From Gloeophyllum trabeum ATCC 11539 (taxonomy: Eukaryota; Basidiomycota; Agaricomycetes; Gloeophyllales; Gloeophyllaceae), in contig NW_006920428.1 in NCBI RefSeq assembly GCF_000344685.1, forward strand, positions 536,124 through 574,627: 38,504 nt of DNA, in the 5' to 3' direction. Position numbers and translations under genes: made by a program. The first letter of the stretch is position 1. The number at the start of each line of letters is the position of its first letter. Below the pieces are notes generated by a model. The model had not been told where the DNA came from. It searched no databases and worked only from the letters and a program-made list of their open reading frames with translations. Shown piece by piece: positions 11,455 through 21,781 of the stretch.

Positions 11455-12672
11455 ATGGACGACAACTCTAGCGCCCCCAAGCGCCAAAAGGCCTCCGTGT
11501 CATACGACCCCGGAGGAGCGGAACGAGACTTTATGGCTTTCGGATGGGAGTATTATTGTGCGTGCGCTGAACGATGCAGGTCCACGTATCGGCTTCCGAG
11601 TGCATAGCTCGATGCTCTCTAAGGGTGCGCCCATATTCGCCGACATGTTCATCTTGCTCGTGTCGGCCGTCAATGAATTCTGGGAGGGATTACCGCTCGT
11701 TCATATGCCCACAATATGGAGGTACTGGAGGCCCTGCTGACGCTTCTATACCAGGAGGCGTATGCGGGTCTTCTTTGTTCATCTTCCGTCTCTGACATTT
11801 CTTGACTGGGGCTGTTCCCTCCCAACGTCTATGCCCCACCCGCGGCTATCCAACCGCTATTGACCATAGCAGATAAATGTGAGATAGACATCGTCAAGCC
11901 CCAAATCATCCCACGTCTGGAAGAATATTGGCCGACGTCCCTCCAAGCTTGGGATACTCTGGACAAAGGAGTAGAGGCCAAACAAAAGGTATGGCACGAA
12001 CGGCTCGATACCTGCGACTCCATGTCATGCAATGAGCCTCTGGACAATCACCTGCCGGAGTCGATCTCAGCAATACAGCTGGCGAGAACGTGCAGGGTAT
12101 CCGCCATGTTGCCTTCCGCTTTCTATCATCTTTCCAGGCTATCTATACTGTGGGGCGCTGATGGAGCTGAGACTCAAGAATGGTTGAAGGACGCGACATT
12201 CTACCATGGCACAAGGACAGCCAAGTCTACCGGATGAATACTACCACTTGCTTAGCGGGACCGCGAGATTGGAGAGTGCCGCCCGTGTTGCAATTATGTC
12301 TTGGTCGTTCCAATGGCACCGGTACGAGGATCGCGAAGAAGGGTTCCCCGAGGAGACTGCCAGGCCAGAAAGGCCCGACTTCAGGGATGGATGCTCTGCC
12401 AACGCAAGACGGAAGGTAAAGCGTGATCTGGCGGTCGCTATTTACCACAGCGATGACCCGTTGCATCTGCTGCATAGTCTTGTGGGAAACGAACTCGACG
12501 ACTGAGCGAAGGACTTGTGCGACGAGTGCGTCGGAACGCTGGTCAGTAACTCAGAGCAGTTGCGTCAACTGCTGTGGGACCATCTGTCCGAGTACTTTGA
12601 TCTGGAACAGGTACGTCTCCTTGAGCATTTACATGTCTCTTGGCGTACGAATCTTCTTCCTTGCCACAGTAA
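11455..12672 (+). pseudogene. BTB/POZ pseudogene (cluster copy 5)
   Basis: Decayed paralogue starting at the ATG 11455 with APKRQKAS in place of the basic stretch. Frame shifts occur near 11510-11520 (before TLWLSDGSIIVRALND), near 11715 (after PLVHMP, resuming as MEVLEALLTLLYQEA) and near 12230 (GTRTAK then PDEYYHLLSG). An in-frame TGA follows NELDD at 12503-12505, just before LCDEC. The LPSAFYHLSRLSILWG core, C-x4-C (CDSMSC), CxxC and the tail DHLSEYFDLEQ remain readable. The terminal intron at 12611-12669 still has gtacgt and acag, and TAA follows directly at 12670-12672. Several independent lesions exclude a full-length product. Confidence 0.8.
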
Positions 12673-13134
12673 CATGGGAACGCGCCTGGATGCGATGCAG
12701 ACGTTTGTCCCATCATAATGGATCGGTATGATTCGTGACTGCCCTAGAATTGTGGTCCGTTTATGTTGTGATCGTTCACGATACACTGAATACACGACTG
12801 GTCTGGGGAGAATGTCGTACGACTGCATATTCCTGTGTTGCTTTCCTGTGTGGTCCCGGCCAAGCATTGCGATCCAGAAAGTTTATACCAACGATCCCGA
12901 GAAGGCGGGTCAAGCTACTGTAGTGCTTTCTCAGTTTGCTCGACGTCAAAGTTTGAAGTTTTCGCATGCAGAACGAGTCGTTCGTGAGCCACAGCGATAC
13001 TGAGCGCTAAGATCCGTCTTTGATCATGCAAATGCTAATGGTACAACATGAGGAATACACAAACCATGCAACAATGCGTTGTCATACAAACATGAGATCC
13101 TATCACACGGACAGATGCTGGCCAGCAGCGCCCA
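12673..13134. other. Intergenic between BTB pseudogene and coiled-coil gene
   Basis: Convergent 3' ends on both sides. No coding frame or RNA gene can be supported here. Confidence 0.5.
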
Positions 13135-15731
13135 TCACTCATTAAATATCGACAGCGGCCGGTTCAACGGCGCGCTCTCCATCGACGCATCGCTCCCAGC
13201 GCGATCGCGGCCCTCCTTCATCGCGACGTCCTTGTAGTACGCGCTCACGCCGGGCGAGGGTATCCGGAACGTCTCCTCGGGCGGCGGAACGGGGACCGGC
13301 GGGCCGGTGGGCACGAAGAGCGGCGGGAGGTGCCCGTCGGGGGAGTGCCCGAAGATGGCGGGGGATTGACTGGTTGGCGGGATGTGGTGGATGGGCTGGG
13401 GAGGCGGGACGTGGTGCATTTGCTCGTCGAGGGACATGGGGAGGGGTTGCGGGACGCGGTCGGGGCTGAGGAGGTGCGGCTGGACGTAGGTGTTGCTCCC
13501 GCTCGAGTGGGTAGACACGGAGCCGGACTGCATGGATAGGTGAGACTCGGGCGCGTGATCCAGATGGAGCGAAAGCACTTACAGGCGGCTCCACGCTTAT
13601 ATTGGGCGGCGTCGAATCCCGCCGCCGCGCCCGCCGCCGGAAGAACCAGTCCAGAGGTGTCCTTGTTGCCGTCCTATCCACAGGCGTCTTTGTCGAGCTC
13701 CTGAGACTATCGCCAGGGGTCCTGGGTCTGGGAGTGGTCGCAGGAAGCGGGGGCTCAGGATACGTCTGCGGCTGATACATCTCCTCCATCGCCCGGGGCG
13801 TGTGCGAGCGCGGTGGCTGCGAATGATATGTCTCCTCCGTTAAACGCGGCGTGTGCGAGCGCACCTCGCGTGGCGGCTGGGGCGACGACGAGCGCCTCTG
13901 CATTATGAACAAAATAAATATACAGGAACAGTTCATGCTCTGCGACTTACAGGGCGCGACTCGCTCCGCCTCCCCACCGACCTCGTCCGGCTCCGCTCCG
14001 TGCCGGGGGTATGGCTCCTCTCGCCCCCGATCCCGGGCCCAGGCGTGCTGCCCCGTCTCGGCGCAGGCGTCTCGCGCCGCGACGCGGGCGCGCTGACGAT
14101 CTCAAAGTCCGATATGCGCGTCGACGTGCGCGACGCGGGGCGCGGCGGGGAATTCGGCACGCGCAGCACGTTCGGCGGCGCCTCGGCGTACTGCCCCTGC
14201 CCCTGTCCGCCCGCGTAGGCGTAGTCGCGCGGGCGGACGTCCGAGCGCGGGACGGCCGGGCGCGCGCGCGGGATGTAGAACGAGTCCTCCTGCGCGCCGT
14301 GCAGATGCCTCGGCGCCTGCGAGCGCGGCGTCGTCGTCGTCGCCCCGCCCATCTCGTGCGGCATCATCGCCGCCCCGCCCATCTCGTGCGGCGGCGGCAG
14401 CGGTATCTGCGGCTCGCCCCCCGGGCCGAGGCGCGCGGCCGCGGGGACCCACCCGTCGGGCGGGATGGCGACGGGGGGATGGGGTGGTGTGGCGCCGACG
14501 GTGTACACCGGGATCGGCTGGATGACCTCGGGCGAGCGCGGGAGCGGGGAGGGCGGGGCGTGGTGTGGGGAGGGCGGGTTGACGGGGGTGGTGAGGGTGG
14601 GGAAGGGCATCGTTGGCGCGTGCGGGGCGCTGTCCGGGACGCGGGGCTCGCGGTAGCTGGGTGTGCGGTTTGAGGTCCGTCTGCAGGGGATATCTGAGTT
14701 GACACGCTCCGAGATGGAATGGATGCTCTCACGTAGGCGCTCGAGGGGGGGCGCGGGAAGCCGCGCGAGAAGAAGGGCGGGGTGCAGCGGACGGCGGGCG
14801 TGCAGGCGGCTCGTCTGCACTACCAGAGCCTGAACCCGAGCCTGAACCCGACACCGCCCTCCGTCTGTCCCGCTCTCTCGGCGGCGCATTCTCCTCGCCC
14901 GCCCTCCGTCTGTCCCACTCTCTCGGCGGCGCATCCTCCTCGCCCGCCCTCCGTCTGTCCCTGTCCCACTCTCTCGGCGGCGCATCCTCCTCGCCGTACA
15001 CCACCATATCCTCGTCGTCCTCCCTGGCATAGTACCCCTCCCTGCGCCCCTCCACGAACCCCCTGCGGAGGCCCTCGGCATACCCCCGGCGGTGGGCCTC
15101 CTCCCGCGCATTATCCAGCGCGCGCTCCTCCTTCCACCGCCGCGCGATACTCCGCCAGCGCGCGGCCTCGGCCTCGGCGTCCTGCTTCTCGCTGCCGACG
15201 CGGTCGACGATGTCCTGCGCGCGGAAGATCTCGCGCTGCGCGTCCTGCAGCTGGTTCTTGTACAGCCTTAGCTCCTCGCGCAGCCGGGACACGTCCTGTT
15301 CCAAGAGGCGCTTCGAGTCGGCGAGCGTGTTGAGCTGCGCGAGCGCGACGAGGGCGCGGCGCTCGGCGTCGTTCGCGCGCGCGGACTCTTTTTCGAGCTG
15401 GGAGGAGGTGAGGGAGACGATGGAGTCGATCTTGCGCGCGTCCCTCTCCTCTCGTGCGAGGATGCGCGCGAGGAGGCGGTTGGTGGTGTTGGAGAAGACG
15501 CCGTCTTGGGCGGGCGTGCGCGTGCGCCGGGAGGAGGTGGGCGGCGGGGGCGGCGGGAGCGGGCGGATCTCGCGCGAGCTGGAGGTGGAGGGGGAGGAGG
15601 GGAGGGAGGGCTCGCGGATGTTGTCGAGGTGATCGTGGATGTAGTCTAAGCTGGGGAGTGGATAAGGGTTAGGGTCTGCACGGAGGAGGGATGGTAGGGA
15701 CGTACCCGGGACTCTGCACGCGGCTGGACAT
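13135..15731 (-). CDS. Coiled-coil, proline-rich protein of unknown function
   Basis: Not recognised as a named protein. Model on the minus strand: exons 15706-15731, 14733-15650, 13951-14680, 13583-13897 and 13135-13527, introns 52-55 nt, phases all consistent, 793 aa. The N-terminus (MSSRVQSPGLDYIHDHL) leads to a Ser/Pro-rich stretch, then a long charged coiled coil (about residues 85-215, heptad-like LEKESARANDAERRALVAL and LRLYKNQLQDAQREIFRAQ). A GYAEGLRRGFVEGRREGYY segment and three copies of an acidic-basic repeat (APPREWDRRRAGEE) follow. The rest is disordered, rich in Pro, Ser, Arg and His, with two HEMGGA repeats and three SHTPR or SQPPR repeats, ending in PLNRPLSIFNE. No catalytic or membrane domain is seen. 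It may be a scaffold or cytoskeleton-associated protein; that is inference. Confidence 0.75.
14855..14995 (-). repeat. In-frame 45-bp minisatellite, three units
   Basis: Three tandem units of about 45 bp (the third carries 6 extra bases) inside exon 2 of the coiled-coil gene. Each unit encodes GEE(D/N)APPRE(W/R)DRRRA. Length is a multiple of three, so unit number can change without breaking frame. Confidence 0.8.
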
Positions 15732-16585
15732 GGTGCCTCGTCAACGGAAGCAAGTGCAGAGTCCAGGGGGGAGAGCAGCGGGAGACTACAAACGAGATAC
15801 CACAACATGCGGGGAGAAGAGAGGGCCGGACATAAAGAGCCTCGTGTTGGTGATGCCATAGGTTGTTTGTGCGTTCGCAGATAGTAATAGATAGTGCGAG
15901 CCTCCCGTCATAGGCGTGGCGGGCACGTGTCCTTCTACTCAACCCGGACGATACTCGTCCAGGTAATCCTCTCTCGGGGTTTCGGTATTCCAGAGACTGC
16001 AAGGACCTGTCGGCAGCATCAATGAACGCGACATTGTTTGCAGGCGACGAGGACAAGGGTTGCTTGTACGCGTCTTTCGGCCAAAGGGATGGCAATGTAG
16101 TCATACGGAAGCAGAGAAGCTGGCGCCATCAACCGCGGTGGTCAGCGGTGCTAATCGATAGTAAACCGTCACCTATGATTACTCGTTCTAGCCGTAGCGC
16201 ACACTGTCCATTAGCGTTGAAGGCCAAGCACCCGAAGATTCCGAGAATAGCCCCGGTGAGAGCTAATGGCAGTTTGGGCGGTTCAGTGACCAGTTATTCG
16301 AGTTGGGTTTGCGAGAGGCTATCAGTCACAGGGACGCAGATATGTTGTCATTCCGCCGGCAGTCACCTAGAGTACGTGATTGAAAGGCAAGACAGTAACT
16401 TGGCAGAGCACAAGAAAAGTTCATCGAGGGCATGAAATAGTCAATAATGCTCGAGGAGACACAGAGGAGAATATCCACCACAAATGGCAGGATATACAGG
16501 ACAGAGCGTGAGAAAAACATAGCCACTCTCGATCTCTGACATTTACGTAATCACAATTTCCTCCCTTTCCTCGACTCGGACGGCC
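15732..16585. other. Bidirectional promoter region, coiled-coil gene / RPF2
   Basis: About 850 bases between divergent genes. It must hold both promoters. No TATA box stands out and no supportable ORF is present. Confidence 0.5.
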
Positions 16586-17738
16586 ATGTTACGCACAGTG
16601 TGAGTCCCCTCCTCTATCACACTTTTGAAGCCGTCTAACGTTTATGAACGGACAGAAAGCCCAAAAATGCACGCTCAAAGCGAGCGCTGGAGGCGCGTGA
16701 GCCGAAGGAGGTCGAGGGACCGCGGCAGGCGATATTCGTAAAGGGCACGCATACAGGCGAAATCGTGAACAACGCCATGAAGGAACTGGTGCGCCCCTTC
16801 CTTCCCCTCCTAACGCTAACGCTAAAATGCCATTTTGCTCTGCAGATGGCGCTCAAGCGCCCCGACGCGATCTCCTTCTCAAAGAAAAACCCCGTGCACC
16901 CGTTCGAGGACGCGTCCTCGCTCGAGTTCTGGGCGCAAAAGAACGACGCCTCGCTCTTCGTCGTCGGGCAGAGCACGAAGAAGCGCCCGCACGGGCTCAC
17001 GTTCGTCAGGATGTTCGACTGCAAGGTGCTGGACATGTGCGAGGTGGGGATCGAGGCGTTCGTGAGCATGCACGCGTTCAAGGTGCGTCCTGCCCTTTCT
17101 CCGGCCCGCGCTCGTACGGTGGCAGTGACCGCGGCGGGGCGCAGACGCCGAAATCGACGCCGGGCCACCGCCCGCTGCTCCACTTCGCGGGCGAGCTCTT
17201 CGACACGCACCCGCGCCTCGCGCAGCTCAAGTCGCTCCTCCTCGCCTTCTTCGGCGGGCCCGCGCTCGAGAGCATCCACGTCCCCGGGCTCGAGCACGTC
17301 GTCTCCGTCTCCCTGGCCCCCGCGCCCCCCGCCCGCGCCGCAGACGACGGGACCCTCCTCCCCAGGGTGCACCTGCGCACGTACACCGTCACGCGCGACC
17401 GCGCGGGGCGCGCCGCGCTCGCGCCCATGGGGCCCTTCCTCGACCTCGCCCTCCGCCGCCACGTCCCCCCCGAAGCCAACGCGCACCTCCTCGCGCTCGC
17501 GATGAAGCGCCCGAAGCTCAAGAAACAGGATGTCCAGAAGGGCTTGGGGAAGCGGAGGCGGAACGTCGAGGTCGACGAGATGGGCGACGTGAGGGGGCGC
17601 GTGCATCTGGGGAAGCAGGAGCTGGGGGGGTTGAGGGGCAAGCGGATGAAGGCGCTCCGAGGGGGGCCGGGGGAGAGCGGGGAGGAGAGCGAGGAGGAGA
17701 GGCCGCGGGAGAGGAAGCGGAGCAGGTCCGGGGATTGA
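16586..17738 (+). CDS. RPF2: Ribosome biogenesis protein RPF2 (Brix domain)
   Basis: RPF2 works with RRS1 in the nucleolus to load the 5S ribonucleoprotein onto pre-60S particles. Exons 16586-16599, 16656-16788, 16846-17082 and 17145-17738; introns 56-62 nt; 325 aa, close to the yeast protein. The first exon has only 14 nt (MLRTV) and splices to KPKNARSKRALEAREPK, the typical RPF2 N-terminus. The Brix domain follows: FVKGTHTGEIVNNAMKEL, ISFSKKNPVHPFEDASSLEF, GLTFVRMFDCKVLDM, then HFAGELFDTHPRLAQLKSLL and the sigma-like GLEHVVSVS. The C-terminus (from about 270) is a Lys/Arg-rich tail with acidic SGEESEEE, as expected for a nucleolar protein. It is divergent from the coiled-coil gene and convergent with the membrane protein at 18070. 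Confidence 0.95.
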
Positions 17739-18069
17739 GTGCGCACGAGTGGGCTTCGTTTGTGTCTTATTTTTGTTTCCCGCTACTGTATATATGCTGT
17801 TTTCCGATGGAGGTCCGCAGCTCACCCGGATGTGCGCGTAAAGGTAGACCATGGAAGCCTGACATGGATTTGGCTACTGACACTACATACCTATGCGCCA
17901 CCGCCTGACCTGGGCAGCGCAGATACAAGACATACGGATACAAACGAGCGAAAGACAGGACGACGGCGTCAATAATTTATAATGCAGACAACAAGCGACC
18001 CAACAAGAACGGTAGCACGCCAACGCCACCGTCCGCCAAAATCCAAAAAAGACAGGAAGCCAAGGCCAG
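17739..18069. other. Convergent 3' region between RPF2 and membrane protein
   Basis: 331 bases shared by the two 3' ends. Nothing else is visible; TATATATGC and AATAATTTATAATG runs may serve in 3' end formation. Confidence 0.4.
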
Positions 18070-19392
18070 CTAAACCTGCAAGAAATCCGTCCTTGTCGAA
18101 TCCGCATCATCCGCCCTCTCCCGCCGGCTCGTGCCCAGCAACGAGCGCAGGCTGCCCATGCTCGGTATATTGTGGTTGAACCGGATCGGGCTCGTCCCCG
18201 GCGGGGGCAGCAGCGAGTGGTGGGAGGGGTTGAGCGGCGCCTGGCTGGACTGGCTGGGGTTCGAGGCCTCGGTGGGCGCGTAGTGCGAGCCGGAGGAGGC
18301 GTAGCTCGCGGCGGTCGCGCGGCGGTTCGGCTGCAGGTCGCGCGTGCTCGTGTGCGCGCGCGACGAGGCGAGGTCGGGGAAGTGCGGCTGGGAGGGCGAC
18401 GGGGAGGCGCGCGGCGCGGCGGAGTACGCGTGGCGTCCCGCGCCGTCCCTGTGCTGCAGCTGGCGCGTGATCCGCCGGTTGATGAGCGCGAACCCGAGGA
18501 GGATGAGCAGTGCGAGGCCGGTGATCGCGCCGAAGAGCACGGCGAGGATCGAGGAGGTGGGGAGCGCGGCGGGGGCGGGGGCGGGGGTCGGGGAGGCTGT
18601 GGGGAGGCTGGGGCGGGTTAGTGGGCGTGGAAGGAGAGGGGAGGGGAGAGGGGTTACCCGAGGATGGTGTAGTTGAGGGTGGTGACGGCGGGAGCGCTGC
18701 GTGCGAGGTCAGTAGGAGTGTCACTTGGTCGGGCGGGAGTGAAATGTACCTGCTGGTCCACGGCTGGGAGCTCATCGCGGGAGCGGACGTCGCAGGCGAG
18801 GCAGAGGAAGACCTGCGGGTAATACCAAAGATGCGTCAGGTGTACTTACTGCTGTAGCAAGTGCGCACGTACGAAGGCGTGGTGAACACGATATAATCGA
18901 GATCGAGCCAGTTGTTCGCGCCGCTGAACCGCACCGTGAGGGAGACAAAGTGCGACTGCCCCTCAATGCTTCCGTCGTCGACATCGAAGACATGCTGGAA
19001 GAGCGGCTGCTGGAAGGACGTGTCCTGCGCGTACGCCGAGAGCCCCTCGAGCAGGGTGCCGTCGTAGATGACGTCGTAGTTTGCCTGGAGAAAGTGTCAG
19101 CTGTGGTATGGTCTGCCGCAGTACTTGGCGCGCACGTGCAGGGGCCCTTTCGAACCGAATATGTAGATGGCAGATCCTGAGAGACGTGTCCAGCATGAGA
19201 GTCCAAGCATCGCGGTAGACTGCGAAGGCCCTTACCCCCGAAGGTGACATTGAACGAGGCGCCATCGGCGTTGGCGGCGTGGTACGTGGAGTAAAGAAAG
19301 GACTGCAGGTCGGGGTCGGTGGGCGACTGCACGGCCCAGCCGCCGGGAGAGTAGAGAATCTCGGGGTGGGTGTCGTCAATGGTGTAGTTCAT
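18070..19392 (-). CDS. Single-pass membrane protein with beta-rich ectodomain
   Basis: Agaricomycete-type membrane protein of unknown function. Model on the minus strand: exons 19236-19392, 19136-19176, 18873-19084, 18750-18812, 18658-18696 and 18070-18607; introns 50-60 nt; 349 aa. The start MNYTIDDTHPEILYSPGGW is typical of this family, which places DDT(D/H)P..I.YS at the N-terminus and usually lacks a classic signal peptide. The ectodomain reads as a galactose-binding-like beta sandwich (FNVTFGGSAIYIFGSKG, NYDVIYDGT, LDYIVFTTPS) with potential N-glycosylation at NYT, NVT and LNYT. A Ser/Pro/Ala linker precedes the membrane span at about 191-213 (ILAVLFGAITGLALLILLGF), then NRR and a Ser/Pro-rich cytoplasmic tail. 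The phase-2 donor at 18872 (gtacgt) was preferred to later GT sites because it gives a 60-nt intron and keeps frame. Confidence 0.8.
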
Positions 19393-19921
19393 TGCGGGCA
19401 GGGTCCATAGACGCGGACGCGGGCGCGGGGTGCAACGAGCGACAAAGGTTAGTCTAGAGAGAGGGCTGGTGGGAGCTGCAAAGGAGACGAGACATGGAAT
19501 ATGTCGGGAAACATGATGATCTTGGAAGATGACTGATTTTGGAGATGGTATCACCGTCAACATTCAAGAAGCTGTATTGGCAGGTCGTTTACTTGCGCTG
19601 CTAAAGGGGTTAGTCCAGAGAGTCCGTGCCATTGAAGCGTTCGAAAGAGCGGCACACTGGACTGGAGAACCTTCAATGCCACGGACTGCCTGCAGCTGGG
19701 TGGCAGCCTCAGCCACAGACTCTTGTATTCTTATCTGCTTAGTAAGCGACAAAGTATCTTTGGATCTCCCGTCCGAGCCTTTCGCTCTCAACTCAGCTCT
19801 GTGCGTTCAAGCTTCCCTGGGGCGTAAAACGAGAGCCTTACAATATCATAAACCGTTTCAGCTCTCTTTCCTCTCGCGCAATACCACGCTCGTAGCGCAT
19901 AGGACCAGGAACAAAGCAACC
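19393..19921. other. Bidirectional promoter region, membrane protein / DBR1
   Basis: About 530 bases between divergent start codons. No supportable ORF or RNA gene is seen. Confidence 0.5.
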
Positions 19922-21781
19922 ATGAAAGTGCGTCTCCCCTGCCATCCCCAGCTGCAGTCTCCCAACACTCAGCCAGATAGCAGTCGAAGGATGCTGCCAC
20001 GGCGAGCTCGACAACATCTACCAAGAAATCGCCCGCCTCGAGCAGCAGAACCATTACAAAGTCGACCTCCTCCTCATCTGCGGCGACTTCCAGGCGATCC
20101 GCAACCACCGCGACCTGACCTGCATGGCCGTGCCGGACAAGTATAAGCGCCTCGGCGGGTTTCACAAGTAAGTTGCGTGGTGCGTGTTGGGGGCATAAGA
20201 CGGTGTGGGGACGGCTTGACGAGGTCTCTGGCAGGTATTATACGGGGGAGAAGACCGCGCCTGTGTTGACGATATTCATCGGCGGGAACCACGAAGCGTC
20301 GAACTATTTATGGGAGCTGTGCGTAGCATCCAAAAAGCACATCTCAAACTCTCCTCACCTTGCTCGCAGGTACCACGGCGGCTGGGTGGCACCCAACATC
20401 TACTACCTCGGCCACGCGGGCTGCGTGCACGTCAACGGCGTGCGCATCGCCGGCGCGTCGGGCATCTTCAAGCCGCAGGACTTCCGCCTAGGCCAGTCCT
20501 TTCTCTTGCGTCTGCCTCCCACATCTACTGTGCTGACCGCGGACGCATACAGGCCACTACGAGCACCTCCCCTACGACAAAGGTACCATGCGCACGATCT
20601 ATCATATACGCGAGTTCAACGTCCGGCGGCTCTCCCTCGTACGTCCCCCCGACCCCGACCCCGTCCCCGCCTTTTCGACTCACTCACCCCCCGCTAGCTC
20701 TCCTCCCCCGACATATTCCTCTCGCACGACTGGCCCAGCACGATCACCGCGCACGGCGACGCCGCGGACCTCCTCCGCCGGAAACCCTTCTTCCGGGACG
20801 ACATCAGCTCCGGCAAGCTCGGCTCGCCGCCGCTCATGGGCCTCCTGCGCGCGCTGAAGCCGGCGTGGTGGTTCGCGGCGCACCTGCACTGCCGGTTCGA
20901 GGCGGCGGTGGTGCATGGCGGCGGGGAGAAGGTGGAGAAGGCGGGGAAGAATCCGGATGAGATTGTTATTGATGAGGACGAGGAGGAGGGTGGGGTTGGG
21001 GATGAAGCAGAGGGGGAGCAGGGGAGGGCGGAGGGGAAACAGAACGAGAACCCCGACGAGATCGTCCTGGACGACGAGGCGGCGGAGGTCGTCGCGCCGC
21101 CCCGCCCGCCAGCGCCCCCCAAAGTGACGACATTCATCGCGCTGGACAAGTGCCTCCCCCGCAGACAGTTCCTCGAGGTGCGCGTCCCACGATCCTCTCG
21201 CGCGCTGAACGCGCACTGAACACCCACCGTCTGATCCCCAGGTAGTTGACGTAGGGAGCCCGCAAGCAGGAGACGGCGCGCCGCGGCTGGCGTACGACCC
21301 CGAGTGGCTCGCGATCACGCGCGCCTTCCAGCCGTGGCTCTCGACCAGCAGGTCGCAGCCGCCCTTCCCCGAGGAGGCGCAGGCGCGCGAGATGGTGCGC
21401 GCCGAGCTCGCCTGGGTGCAAGCAAACGTGGGGGCGAAGGAGGTCGGGGAGTGCCAGGTGTTCGCGGTGACCGCGCCGGGGCCGTCGCCCGAGGACAGGG
21501 CGCAGAAGAACCGGCCGCGTACGTCTGCAGCATTGTGTGGTCAGGTGAATCGACCGACTGATTGGATGGTCACGATAGCGCCGGTCTACCCGAACCCGCA
21601 GACGGACGCGTTCTGCGCGATGTTGGGCATCGAGAACAAGGTGCGCGCGAGCGCGGGCCGTGCGCCGTCCAAGCAGGCAGATCCCGAGCCTAGCGTGTCT
21701 CAGCAAGCAGGGCCCGAATCCAGCGCGCCCGCGGACGCGGGTGCACTCCCTACCACCCCGAGCGCTCCAGACCAGTCATGA
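19922..21781 (+). CDS. DBR1: Lariat RNA debranching enzyme
   Basis: Hydrolyses the 2'-5' bond of excised intron lariats in the nucleus, so linear introns can be degraded. Exons 19922-19927, 19977-20167, 20235-20318, 20370-20491, 20553-20638, 20698-21177, 21242-21518 and 21579-21781; 482 aa. Metallophosphoesterase motifs are all present: GCCHGELD (C8, H10), CGDFQ (D39), GGNHEASN (N84, H85), SHDW (H173, D174) and AHLH (H225, H227). The family signatures [17 protein letters not shown] and [11 protein letters not shown] also match. An acidic spacer with two NPDEIV(I/L)D copies separates the enzyme core from the DBR1 C-terminal domain ([33 protein letters not shown]). The first exon is only ATG AAA. 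Intron 4 (20492-20552) must use a GC donor to keep frame; the other six are GT..AG. Confidence 0.95.
20492..20552 (+). other. GC-AG intron in DBR1
   Basis: The join CTA G|GC CAC TAC GAG restores DBR1 reading from FRLG to [10 protein letters not shown]. This places the donor at GC (gccagt) and the acceptor at catacag, 61 nt, with a TGCTGAC branch-like sequence. The nearest GT (gtcctt) would shift the frame. Confidence 0.7.

Noticed and set aside
13933..15111. A 392-codon minus frame beginning with an Arg/Gly-rich repeat.
   Set aside because: Its first half lies in the wrong frame over exon 2 of the coiled-coil gene; only its second half (13951-14680) is exon 3.
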